Made by a program: the position numbers and the translations under genes
Part shown: piece after piece, positions 44,373 through 56,718 of the stretch
Numbering within the stretch: the first letter of the stretch is position 1
How the letters are laid out: every line of letters begins with the position of its first letter
Assembly: GCA_028752905.1 (NCBI GenBank)
Contig: JAQNBH010000002.1
Location: forward strand, 38,596,277 to 38,660,276
Origin: Cladorhizidae sp. MBARI D1340-BT2
Lineage: Eukaryota > Porifera > Demospongiae > Poecilosclerida > Cladorhizidae
Direction: 5' to 3'
Length of the DNA: 64,000 nt
Notes under the pieces: generated by a model
What the model saw: the letters and a program-made list of their open reading frames with translations, nothing else
Database searches by the model: none
What the model was told of the DNA's origin: nothing

Positions 44373-47300
44373 GTGCCCTGTGTGAGGAGTGTGGAGGTCT
44401 AGTGAAACTCTGTGCCCTGTGTGGGGAGTGTGGAGGTCTATTGAAACTCTGTGCCCTGTGTGAGGAGTGTGGAGGTCTAGTGAAGCTCTGTGCCCTGTGT
44501 GAGGAGTGTGGAGATCTAGTGAAACTCTGTGCCCTGTGTGAGGAGTGTGGAGGTCTAGTGAAACTCTGTGCCCTGTGTGAGGAGTGTGGAGGTCTAATGA
44601 AACTCTGTGTCCTGTGTGAGGAGTGTGGAGGTCTAGTGAAACGTTGTGCCCTGTGTGAGGAGTGTGGAGGTCTAGTGAAACTCTGTGCCCTGTGTGAGGA
44701 GTGTGGAGGTCTATTGAAACTCAGTGCCCTGTGTGAGGAGTGTGGAGTGTGGAGGTCTAGTGAAGCTCTGTGCCCTGTGTGAGGAGTGTGGAGATCTAGT
44801 GAAACTCTGTGCCCTGTGTGAGGAGTGTGGAGGTCTAGTGAAACTCTGTGCCCTGTGTGAGGAGTGTGGAGGTCTAGTGAAACTCTGTGTCCTGTGTGAG
44901 GAGTGTGGAGGTCTAGTGAAACTTTGTGCCCTGTGTGAGGAGTGTGGAGGTCTAGTGAAACTCTGTGCCCTGTGTGAGGAGTGCGGAGGTCTAGTGAAAC
45001 TCTGTGTCCTGTGTGAGGAGTGTGGAGGTCTAGTGAAACTTTGTGCCCTGTGTGAGGAGTGTGGAGGTCTAGTGAAACTCTGTGCCCTGTGTGAGGAGTG
45101 TGGAGGTCTAGTGAAACTCTGTGCCCTGTGTGAGGAGTGTGGAGGTCTAGTGAAACTCTGTGTCCTGTGTGAGGAGTGTGGAGGTCTAGTGAAACTTTGT
45201 GCCCTGTGTGAGGAGTGTGGAGGTCTAGTGAAACTCTGTGTCCTGTGTGAGGAGTGTGGAGGTCTAGTGAAACTTTGTGCCCTGTGTGAGGAGTGTGGAG
45301 GTCTAGTGAAACTCTGTGTCCTGTGTGAGGAGTGTGGAGGTCTAGTGAAACTTAGTGCCCTGTGTGAGGAGTGTGGAGGTCTAGTGAAACTCTGTGTCCT
45401 GTGTGAGGAGTGTGGAGGGTCTAGTGAAACTTTGTGCCCTGTGTGAGGAGTGTGGAGGTCTAGTGAAACTTTGTGCCCTGTGTGAGGAGTGTGGATGTCT
45501 AGTGAAACTCTGTGCCCTGTGTGAGGAGTGTGGAGGTCTATTGAAACTCTGTGCCCTGTGTGAGGAGTGTGGAGGTCTAGTGAAGCTCTGTGGAGATCTA
45601 GTGAAACTCTGTGCCCTGTGTGAGGAGTGTGGAGGTCTAGTGAAACTCTGTGCCCTGTGTGAGAAGTGTGGAGGTCTAATGAAACTCTGTGTCCTGTGTG
45701 AGGAGTGTGGAGGTCTAGTGAAACTTTGTGCCCTGAGTGAGGAGTGTGGAGGTCTAGTGAAACTCTGTGCCCTGTGTGAGGAGTGTGGAGGTCTATTGAA
45801 ACTCTGTGCCCTGTGTGAGGAGTGTGGAGGTCTAGTGAAGCTCTGTGCCCTGTGTGAGGAGTGTGGAGATCTAGTGAAACTCTGTGCCCTGTGTGAGGAG
45901 TGTGGAGGTCTAGTGAAACTCTGTGCCCTGTGTGAGGAGTGTGGAGGTCTAATGAAACTCTGTGTGCTGTGTGTGGAGTGTGGAGGTCTAGTGAAACTTT
46001 GTGCCCTGTGTGAGGAGTGTGGAGGTCTAGTGGAACTCTGTGCCCTGTGTGAGGAGTGTGGAGATCTAGTGAAACTCTGTGCCCTGTGTGAGGAGTGTGG
46101 AGGTCTAGTGAAACTCTGTGCCCTGTGTTAGGAGTGTGGAGGTCTAGTGAAACTCTGTGCCCTGTGTAAGGAGTGCGGAGGTCTAGTGAAACTCTGTGTC
46201 CTGTGTGAGGAGTGTGGAGGTCTAGTGAAACTTTGTGCCCTGTGTGAGGAGTGTGGAGGTCTAGTGAAACTCTGTGCCCTGTGTGAGGAGTGTGGAGGTC
46301 TAGTGAAACTCTGTGTCCTGTGTGAGGAGTGTGGAGGTCTAGTGAAACTTTGTGCCCTGTGTGAGGAGTGTGGAGGTCTAGTGAAACTCTGTGCCCTGTG
46401 TGAGGAGTGTGGAGGTCTAGTGAAACTCTGTGTCCTGTGTGAGGAGTGTGGAGGTCTAGTGAAACTTTGTGCCCTGTGTGAGGAGTGTGGAGGTCTAGTG
46501 AAACTCTGTGTCCTGTGTGAGGAGTGTGGAGGTCTAGTGAAACTCTGTGCCCTGTGTGAGGAGTGTGGAGGTCTATTGAAACTCTGTGCCCTGTGTGAGG
46601 AGTGTGGAGGTCTAGTGAAGCTCTGTGGAGATCTAGTGAAACTCTGTGCCCTGTGTGAGGAGTGTGGAGGTCTAGTGAAACTCTGTGCCCTGTGTGAGAA
46701 GTGTGGAGGTCTAATGAAACTCTGTGTCCTGTGTGAGGAGTGTGGAGGTCTAGTGAAACTTTGTGCCCTGTGTGAGGAGTGTGGAGGTCTAGTGAAACTT
46801 TGTGCCCTGTGTGAGGAGTGTGGATGTCTAGTGAAACTCTGTGCCCTGTGTGAGGAGTGTGGAGGTCTATTGAAACTCTGTGCCCTGTGTGAGGAGTGTG
46901 GAGGTCTAGTGAAGCTCTGTGCCCTGTGTGAGGAGTGTGGAGATCTAGTGAAACTCTGTGCCCTGTGTGAGGAGTGTGGAGGTCTAGTGAAACTCTGTGC
47001 CCGATGTGAGGAGTGTGGAGGTCTAATGAAACTCTGTGTCCTGTGTGAGGAGTGTGGAGGTCTATTGAAACTCTGTGCCCTGTGTGAGGAGTGTGGAGGT
47101 CTAGTGAAGCTCTGTGCCCTGTGTGAGGAGTGTGGAGATCTAGTGAAACTCTGTGCCCTGTGTGAGGAGTGTGGAGGTCTAGTGAAACTCTGTGCCCTGT
47201 GTGAGGAATGTGGAGGTCTAGTGAAACTCTGTGTCCTGTGTGAGGAGTGTGGAGGTTAGTGAAACTTTGTGCCCTGTGTGAGGAGTGTGGAGGTCTAGTG

Positions 47301-50300
47301 AAACTCTGTGCCCTGTGTGAGGAGTGTGGAGGTCTAGTGAAACTCTGTGTCCTGTGTGAGGAGTGTGGAGGTCTAGTGAAACTTTGTGCCCTGTGTGAGG
47401 AATGTGGAGGTCTAGTGAAACTCTGTGCCCTGTGTGAGGAGTGTGGAGGTCTAGTGAAACTCTGTGTCCTGTGTGAGGAGTGTGGAGGTCTAGTGAAACT
47501 TTGTGCCCTGTGTGAGGAGTGTGGAAGTCTAGTGAAACTCTGTGCCCTGTGTGAGGAATGTGGAGGTCTAGTGAAACTCGGTGTCCTGTGTGAGGAGTGT
47601 GGAGGTCTAGTGAAACTTTGTGCCCTGTGTTAGGAGTGTGGAGGTCTAGTGAAACTCTGTGCCCTGTGTGAGGAGTGTGGAGGTCTAGTGAAACTCTGTG
47701 TCCTGTGTGAGGAGTGTGGAGGTCTAGTGAAACTTTGTGCCCTGTGTGAGGAATGTGGAGGTCTAGTGAAACTCTGTGCCCTGTGTGAGGAGTGTCGAGG
47801 TCTAGTGAAACTCTGTGTCCTGTGTGAGGAGTGTGGAGGTCTAGTGAAACTTTGTGCCCTGTGTGAGGAGTGTGGAAGTCTAGTGAAACTCTGTGTCCTG
47901 TGTGAGGAGTGTGGAGGTCTAGTGAAACTTTGTGCCCTGTGTGAGGAGTGCGGAGGTCTAGTGAAACTCTGTGTCCTGTGTGAGGAGTGCGGAGGTCTAG
48001 TGAAACTTTGTGCCCTGTGTGAGGAGTGTGGAGGTCTAGTGAAACTCTGTGCCCTGTGTGAGGAGTGTGGAGGTCTAGTGAAACTCTGTGCCCTGTGTGA
48101 GGAGTGTGGAGGTCTAGTGAAACTCTGTGTCCTGTGTGAGGAGTGTGGAGGTCTAGTGAAACTTTGTGCCCTGTGTGAGGAGTGTGGAGGTCTAGTGAAA
48201 CTCTGTGTCCTGTGTGAGGAGTGTGGAGGTCTAGTGAAACTTTGTGCCCTGTGTGAGGAGTGTGGAGGTCTAGTGAAACTCTGTGTCCTGTGTGAGGAGT
48301 GTGGAGGTCTAGTGAAACTTTGTGCCCTGTGTGAGGAGTGTGGAGGTCTAGTGAAACTCTGTGTCCTGTGTGAGGAGTGTGGAGGTCTAGTGAAACTTTG
48401 TGCCCTGTGTGAGGAGTGTGGAGGTCTAGTGAAACTTTGTGCCCTGTGTGAGGAGTGTGGATGTCTAGTGAAACTCTGTGCCCTGTGTGAGGAGTGTGGA
48501 GGTCTATTGAAACTCTGTGCCCTGTGTGAGGAGTGTGGAGGTCTAGTGAAGCTCTGTGGAGATCTAGTGAAACTCTGTGCCCTGTGTGAGGAGTGTGGAG
48601 GTCTAGTGAAACTCTGTGCCCTGTGTGAGAAGTGTGGAGGTCTAATGAAACTCTGTGTCCTGTGTGAGGAGTGTGGAGGTCTAGTGAAACTCTGTGCCCT
48701 GTGTGAGGAGTGTGGAGGTCTAGTGAAACTCTGTGCCCTGTGTGAGGAGTGTGGAGGTCTATTGAAACTCTGTGCCCTGTGTGAGGAGTGTGGAGGTCTA
48801 GTGAAGCTCTGTGCCCTGTGTGAGGAGTGTGGAGATCTAGTGAAACTCTGTGCCCTGTGTGAGGAGTGTGGAGATCTAGTGAAACTCTGTGCCCTGTGTG
48901 AGGAGTGTGGAGGTCTAGTGAAACTCTGTGCCCTTTGTGAGGAGTGTGGAGGTCTAGTGAAACTCTGTGTCCTGTGTGAGGAGTGTGGAGGTCTAGTGAA
49001 ACTCTGTGCCCTGTGTGAGGAGTGTGGAGGTCTAGTGAAACTTTGTGCCCTGTGTGAGGAGTGTGGAGGTCTAGTGAAACTTTGTGCCCTGTGTGAGGAG
49101 TGTGGATGTCTAGTGAAACTCTGTGCCCTGTGTGAGGAGTGTGGAGGTCTAGTGAAACTCTGTGCCCTGTGTGAGGAGTGTGGAGGTCTAGTGAAACTCT
49201 GTGCCCTGTGTGAGGAGTGTGGAGGTCTAGTGAAACTCTATGCCCTGTGTGAGGAGTGTGGAAGTCTAGTGAAACTCTGTGCCCTGTGTGAGGAGTGTGG
49301 AGGTCTAGTGAAACTCTGTGCCCTGTGTGAGGAGTGTGGAGGTCTAGTGAAACTCTGTGCCCTGTGTGAGGAGTGTGGAGGTCTAATGAAACTCTGTGTC
49401 CTGTGTGAGGAGTGTGGATGTCTAGTGAAACTTTGTGCCCTGTGTGAGGAGTGTGGAGGTCTAGTGAAACTCTGTGCCCTGTGTGAGGAGTGTGGAGGTC
49501 TATTGAAACTCAGTGCCCTGTGTGAGGAGTGTGGAGTGTGGAGGTCTAGTGAAGCTCTGTGCCCTGTGTGAGGAGTGTGGAGATCTAGTGAAACTCTGTG
49601 CCCTGTGTGAGGAGTGTGGAGGTCTAGTGAAACTCTGTGCCCTGTGTGAGGAGTGTGGAGGTCTAGTGAAACTCTGTGTCCTGTGTGAGGAGTGTGGAGG
49701 TCTAGTGAAACTTTGTGCCCTGTGTGAGGAGTGTGGAGGTCTAGTGAAACTCTGTGCCCTGTGTGAGGAGTGCGGAGGTCTAGTGAAACTCTGTGTCCTG
49801 TGTGAGGAGTGTGGAGGTCTAGTGAAACTTTGTGCCCTGTGTGAGGAGTGTGGAGGTCTAGTGAAACTCTGTGCCCTGTGTGAGGAGTGTGGAGGTCTAG
49901 TGAAACTCTGTGCCCTGTGTGAGGAGTGTGGAGGTCTAGTGAAACTCTGTGTCCTGTGTGAGGAGTGTGGAGGTCTAGTGAAACTTTGTGCCCTGTGTGA
50001 GGAGTGTGGAGGTCTAGTGAAACTCTGTGTCCTGTGTGAGGAGTGTGGAGGTCTAGTGAAACTTTGTGCCCTGTGTGAGGAGTGTGGAGGTCTAGTGAAA
50101 CTCTGTGTCCTGTGTGAGGAGTGTGGAGGTCTAGTGAAACTTAGTGCCCTGTGTGAGGAGTGTGGAGGTCTAGTGAAACTCTGTGTCCTGTGTGAGGAGT
50201 GTGGAGGTCTAGTGAAACTTTGTGCCCTGTGTGAGGAGTGTGGAGGTCTAGTGAAACTCTGTGCCCTGTGTGAGGAGTGTGGAGGTCTAGTGAAACTCTG

Positions 50301-53300
50301 TGTCCTGTGTGAGGAGTGTGGAGGTCTAGTGAAACTTTGTGCCCTGTGTGAGGAGTGTGGAAGTCTAGTGAAACTCTGTGTCCTGTGTGAGGAGTGTGGA
50401 GGTCTAGTGAAACTTTGTGCCCTGTGTGAGGAGTGTGGAGGTCTAGTGAAACTCTGTGTCCTGTGTGAGGAGTGTGGAGGTCTAGTGAAACTTTGTGCCC
50501 TGTCTGAGGAGTGTGGAGGTCTAGTGAAACTCTGTGTCCTGTGTGAGGAGTGTGGAGGTCTAGTGAAACTTTGTGCCCTGTGTGAGGAATGTGGAGGTCT
50601 AGTGAAACTCTGTGCCCTGTGTGAGGAGTGTGGAGGTCTAGTGAAACTCTGTGTCCTGTGTGAGGAGTGTGGAGGTCTAGTGAAACTTTGTGCCCTGTGT
50701 GAGGAGTGTGGAAGTCTAGTGAAACTCTGTGTCCTGTGTGAGGAGTGTGGAGGTCTAGTGAAACTCTGTGTCCTGTGTGAGGAGTGTGGAGGTCTAGTGA
50801 AACTTTGTGCCCTGTGTGAGGAGTGTGGAGGTCTAGTGAAACTCTGTGTCCTGTGTGAGGAGTGTGGAGGTCTAGTGAAACTTTGTGCCCTGTGTGAGGA
50901 GTGTGGAGGTCTAGTGAAACTTTGTGCCCTGTGTGAGGAGTGTGGATGTCTAGTGAAACTCTGTGCCCTGTGTGAGGAGTGTGGAGGTCTAGTGAAACTC
51001 TGTGCCCTGTGTGAGGAGTGTGGAGGTCTATTGAAACTCTGTGCCCTGTGTGAGGAGTGTGGAGGTCTAGTGAAGCTCTCTGCCCTGTGTGAGGAGTGTG
51101 GAGATCTAGTGAAACTCTGTGCCCTGTGTGAGGAGTGTGGAGGTCTAGTGAAACTCTGTGCCCTGTGTGAGGAGTGTGGAGGTCTAATGAAACTCTGTGT
51201 CCTGTGTGAGGAGTGTGGAGGTCTAGTGAAACTTTGTGCCCTGTGTGAGGAGTGAGGAGGTCTAGTGAAACTCTGTGCCCTGTGTGAGGAGTGTGGAGGT
51301 CTATTGAAACTCAGTGCCCTGTGTGAGGAGTGTGGAGTGTGGAGGTCTAGTGAAGCTCTGTGCCCTGTGTGAGGAGTGTGGAGATCTAGTGAAACTCTGT
51401 GCCCTGTGTGAGGAGTGTGGAGGTCTAGTGAAACTCTGTGCCCTGTGTGAGGAGTGTGGAGGTCTAGTGAAACTCTGTGTCCTGTGTGAGGAGTGTGGAG
51501 GTCTAGTGAAACTTTGTGCCCTGTGTGAGGAGTGTGGAGGTCTAGTGAAACTCTGTGCCCTGTGTGAGGAGTGCGGAGGTCTAGTGAAACTCTGTGTCCT
51601 GTGTGAGGAGTGCGGAGGTCTAGTGAAACTTTGTGCCCTGTGTGAGGAGTGTGGAGGTCTAGTGAAACTCTGTGCCCTGTGTGAGGAGTGTGGAGGTCTA
51701 GTGAAACTCTGTGCCCTGTGTGAGGAGTGTGGAGGTCTAGTGAAACTCTGTGTCCTGTGTGAGGAGTGTGGAGGTCTAGTGAAACTTTGTGCCCTGTGTG
51801 AGGAGTGTGGAGGTCTAGTGAAACTCTGTGTCCTGTGTGAGGAGTGTGGAGGTCTAGTGAAACTTTGTGCCCTGTGTGAGGAGTGTGGAGGTCTAGTGAA
51901 ACTCTGTGTCCTGTGTGAGGAGTGTGAAGGTCTAGTGAAACTTTGTGCCCTGTGTGAGGAGTGTGGATGTCTAGTGAAACTCTGTGCCCTGTGTGAGGAG
52001 TGTGGAGGTCTATTGAAACTCTGTGCCCTGTGTGAGGAGTGTGGAGGTCTAGTGAAGCTCTGTGCCCTGTGTGAGGAGTGTGGAGATCTAGTGAAACTCT
52101 GTGCCCTGTGTGAGGAGTGTGGAGGTCTAGTGAAACTCTGTGCCCGGTGTGAGGAGTGTGGAGGTCTAATGAAACTCTATGTCCTGTGTGAGGAGTGTGG
52201 AGGTCTATTGAAACTCTGTGCCCTGTGTGAGGAGTGTGGAGGTCTAGTGAAGCTCTGTGCCCTGTGTGAGGAGTGTGGAGATCTAGTGAAACTCTGTGCC
52301 CTGTGTGAGGAGTGTGGAGGTCTAGTGAAACTCTGTGCCCTGTGTGAGGAATGTGGAGGTCTAGTGAAACTCTGTGTCCTGTGTGAGGAGTGTGGAGGTC
52401 TAGTGAAACTTTGTGCCCTGTGTGAGGAGTGTGGAGGTCTAGTGAAACTCTGTGCCCTGTGTGAGGAGTGTGGAGGTCTAGTGAAACTCTGTGTCCTGTG
52501 TGAGGAGTGTGGAGGTCTAGTGAAACTTTGTGCCCTGTGTGAGGAATGTGGAGGTCTAGTGAAACTCTGTGCCCTGTGTGAGGAGTGTGGAGGTCTAGTG
52601 AAACTCTGTGTCCTGTGTGAGGAGTGTGGAGGTCTAGTGAAACTTTGTGCCCTGTGTGAGGAGTGTGGAAGTCTAGTGAAACTCTGTGCCCTGTGTGAGG
52701 AATGTGGAGGTCTAGTGAAACTCGGTGTCCTGTGTAAGGAGTGTGGAGGTCTAGTGAAACTTTGTGCCCTGTGTGAGGAGTGTGGAGGTCTAGTGAAACT
52801 CTGTGTCCTGTGTGAGGAGTGTGGAGGTCTAGTGAAACTTTGTGCCCTGTGTGAGGAGTGTGGAGGTCTAGTGAAACTCTGTGTCCTGTGTGAGGAGTGT
52901 GAAGGTCTAGTGAAACTTTGTGCCCTGTGTGAGGAGTGTGGATGTCTAGTGAAACTCTGTGCCCTGTGTGAGGAGTGTGGATGTCTATTGAAACTCTGTG
53001 CCCTGTGTGAGGAGTGTGGAGGTCTAGTGAAGCTCTGTGCCCTGTGTGAGGAGTGTGGAGATCTAGTGAAACTCTGTGCCCTGTGTGAGGAGTGTGGAGG
53101 TCTAGTGAAACTCTGTGCCCGGTGTGAGGAGTGTGGAGGTCTAATGAAACTCTATGTCCTGTGTGAGGAGTGTGGAGGTCTATTGAAACTCTGTGCCCTG
53201 TGTGAGGAGTGTGGAGGTCTAGTGAAGCTCTGTGCCCTGTGTGAGGAGTGTGGAGATCTAGTGAAACTCTGTGCCCTGTGTGAGGAGTGTGGAGGTCTAG

Positions 53301-54986
53301 TGAAACTCTGTGCCCTGTGTGAGGAATGTGGAGGTCTAGTGAAACTCTGTGTCCTGTGTGAGGAGTGTGGAGGTCTAGTGAAACTTTGTGCCCTGTGTGA
53401 GGAGTGTGGAGGTCTAGTGAAACTCTGTGCCCTGTGTGAGGAGTGTGGAGGTCTAGTGAAACTCTGTGTCCTGTGTGAGGAGTGTGGAGGTCTAGTGAAA
53501 CTTTGTGCCCTGTGTGAGGAATGTGGAGGTCTAGTGAAACTCTGTGCCCTGTGTGAGGAGTGTGGAGGTCTAGTGAAACTCTGTGTCCTGTGTGAGGAGT
53601 GTGGAGGTCTAGTGAAACTTTGTGCCCTGTGTGAGGAGTGTGGAAGTCTAGTGAAACTCTGTGCCCTGTGTGAGGAATGTGGAGGTCTAGTGAAACTCGG
53701 TGTCCTGTGTGAGGAGTGTGGAGGTCTAGTGAAACTTTGTGCCCTGTGTGAGGAGTGTGGAGGTCTAGTGAAACTCTGTGCCCTGTGTGAGGAGTGTGGA
53801 GGTCTAGTGAAACTCTGTGTCCTGTGTGAGGAGTGTGGAGGTCTAGTGAAACTTTGTGCCCTGTGTGAGGAATGTGGAGGTCTAGTGAAACTCTGTGCCC
53901 TGTGTGAGGAGTGTGGAGGTCTAGTGAAACTCTGTGTCCTGTGTGAGGAGTGTGGAGGTCTAGTGAAACTTTGTGCCCTGTGTGAGGAGTGTGGAAGTCT
54001 AGTGAAACTCTGTGTCCTGTGTGAGGAGTGTGGAGGTCTAGTGAAACTTTGTGCCCTGTGTGAGGAGTGTGGAGGTCTAGTGAAACTCTGTGTCCTGTGT
54101 GAGGAGTGTGGAGGTCTAGTGAAACTTTGTGCCCTGTCTGAGGAGTGTGGAGGTCTAGTGAAACTCTGTGTCCTGTGTGAGGAGTGTGGAGGTCTAGTGA
54201 AACTTTGTGCCCTGTGTGAGGAATGTGGAGGTCTAGTGAAACTCTGTGCCCTGTGTGAGGAGTGTGGAGGTCTAGTGAAACTCTGTGTCCTGTGTGAGGA
54301 GTGTGGAGGTCTAGTGAAACTTTGTGCCCTGTGTGAGGAGTGTGGAAGTCTAGTGAAACTCTGTGTCCTGTGTGAGGAGTGTGGAGGTCTAGTGAAACTT
54401 TGTGCCCTGTGTGAGGAGTGTGGAGGTCTAGTGAAACTCTGTGTCCTGTGTGAGGAGTGTGGAGGTCTAGTGAAACTTTGTGCCCTGTGTGAGGAGTGTG
54501 GAGGTCTAGTGAAACTCTGTGTCCTGTGTGAGGAGTGTGGAGGTCTAGTGAAACTTTGTGCCCTGTGTGAGGAGTGTGGAGGTCTAGTGAAACGTTGTGC
54601 CCTGTGTGAGGAGTGTGGATGTCTAGTGAAACTCTGTGCCCTGTGTGAGGAGTGTGGAGGTCTAGTGAAACTCTGTGCCCTGTGTGAGGAGTGTGGAGGT
54701 CTATTGAAACTCTGTGCCCTGTGTGAGGAGTGTGGAGGTCTAGTGAAGCTCTGTGCCCTGTGTGAGGAGTGTGGATGTCTAGTGAAACTCTGTGCCCTGT
54801 GTGAGGAGTGTGGAGGTCTAGTGAAACTCTGTGCCCTGTGTGAGGAGTGTGGAGGTCTAATGAAACTCTGTGTCCTGTGTGAGGAGTGTGGAGGTCTAGT
54901 GAAACTTTGTGCCCTGTGTGAGGAGTGTGGAGGTCTAGTGAAACTCTGTGCCCTGTGTGAGGAGTGTGGAGGTCTATTGAAACTCA

Positions 54987-56718
54987 GTGCCCTGTGTGAG
55001 GAGTGTGGAGTGTGGAGGTCTAGTGAAGCTCTGTGCCCTGTGTGAGGAGTGTGGAGATCTAGTGAAACTCTGTGCCCTGTGTGAGGAGTGTGGAGGTCTA
55101 GTGAAACTCTGTGCCCTGTGTGAGGAGTGTGGAGGTCTAGTGAAACTCTGTGTCCTGTGTGAGGAGTGTGGAGGTCTAGTGAAACTTTGTGCCCTGTGTG
55201 AGGAGTGTGGAGGTCTAGTGAAACTCTGTGCCCTGTGTGAGGAGTGCGGAGGTCTAGTGAAACTCTGTGTCCTGTGTGAGGAGTGCGGAGGTCTAGTGAA
55301 ACTTTGTGCCCTGTGTGAGGAGTGTGGAGGTCTAGTGAAACTCTGTGCCCTGTGTGAGGAGTGTGGAGGTCTAGTGAAACTCTGTGCCCTGTGTGAGGAG
55401 TGTGGAGGTCTAGTGAAACTCTGTGTCCTGTGTGAGGAGTGTGGAGGTCTAGTGAAACTTTGTGCCCTGTGTGAGGAGTGTGGAGGTCTAGTGAAACTCT
55501 GTGTCCTGTGTGAGGAGTGTGGAGGTCTAGTGAAACTTTGTGCCCTGTGTGAGGAGTGTTGAGGTCTAGTGAAACTCTGTGCCCTGTGTGAGGAGTGCGG
55601 AGGTCTAGTGAAACTCTGTGTCCTGTGTGAGGAGTGCGGAGGTCTAGTGAAACTTTGTGCCCTGTGTGAGGAGTGTGGAGGTCTAGTGAAACTCTGTGCC
55701 CTGTGTGAGGAGTGTGGAGGTCTAGTGAAACTCTGTGCCCTGTGTGAGGAGTGTGGAGGTCTAGTGAAACTCTGTGTCCTGTGTGAGGAGTGTGGAGGTC
55801 TAGTGAAACTTTGTGCCCTGTGTGAGGAGTGTGGAGGTCTAGTGAAACTCTGTACCCTGTGTGAGGAGTGTGGAGGTCTAGTGAAACTCTGTGTCCTGTG
55901 TGAGGAGTGTGGAGGTCTAGTGAAACTTTGTGCCCTGTGTGAGGAGTGTGGAGGTCTAGTGAAACTCTGTGTCCTGTGTGAGGAGTGTGGAGGTCTAGTG
56001 AAACTTTGTGCCCTGTGTGAGGAGTGTGGAGGTCTAGTGAAACTCTGTGTCCTGTGTGAGGAGTGTGGAGGTCTAGTGAAACTTTGTGCCCTGTGTGAGG
56101 AGTGTGGAGGTCTAGTGAAACTCTGTGTCCTGTGTGAGGAGTGTGGAGGTCTAGTGAAACTCTGTGCCCTGTGTGAGGAGTGTGGAGGTCTAGTGAAACT
56201 CTGTGTCCTGTGTGAGGAGTGTGGAGGTCTAGTGAAACTTTGTGCCCTGTGTGAGGAGTGTGGAAGTCTAGTGAAACTCTGTGTCCTGTGTGAGGAGTGT
56301 GGAGGTCTAGTGAAACGTTGTGCCCTGTGTGAGGAGTGTGGAGGTCTAGTGAAACTCTGTGCCCTGTGTGAGGAGTGTGGAGGTCTATTGAAACTCAGTG
56401 CCCTGTGTGAGGAGTGTGGAGTGTGGAGGTCTAGTGAAGCTCTGTGCCCTGTGTGAGGAGTGTGGAGATCTAGTGAAACTCTGTGCCCTGTGTGAGGAGT
56501 GTGGAGGTCTAGTGAAACTTTGTGCCCTGTGTGAGGAGTGTGGATGTCTAGTGAAACTCTGTGCCCTGTGTGAGGAGTGTGGAGGTCTAGTGAAACTCTG
56601 TGCCCTGTGTGAGGAGTGTGGAGGTCTATTGAAACTCTGTGCCCTGTGTGAGGAGTGTGGAGGTCTAGTGAAGCTCTGTGCCCTGTGTGAGGAGTGTGGA
56701 GATCTAGTGAAACTCTGT
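54987..56718. repeat. Higher-order block in satellite C, copy 1
   Basis: Near-identical to 62269-64000 at a constant offset of 7282 bp, including rare variants (TGTACCCTG, a TTGAGG stop monomer, AAACGTTGT). One difference is GTATGAGG near 62360. Confidence 0.9.
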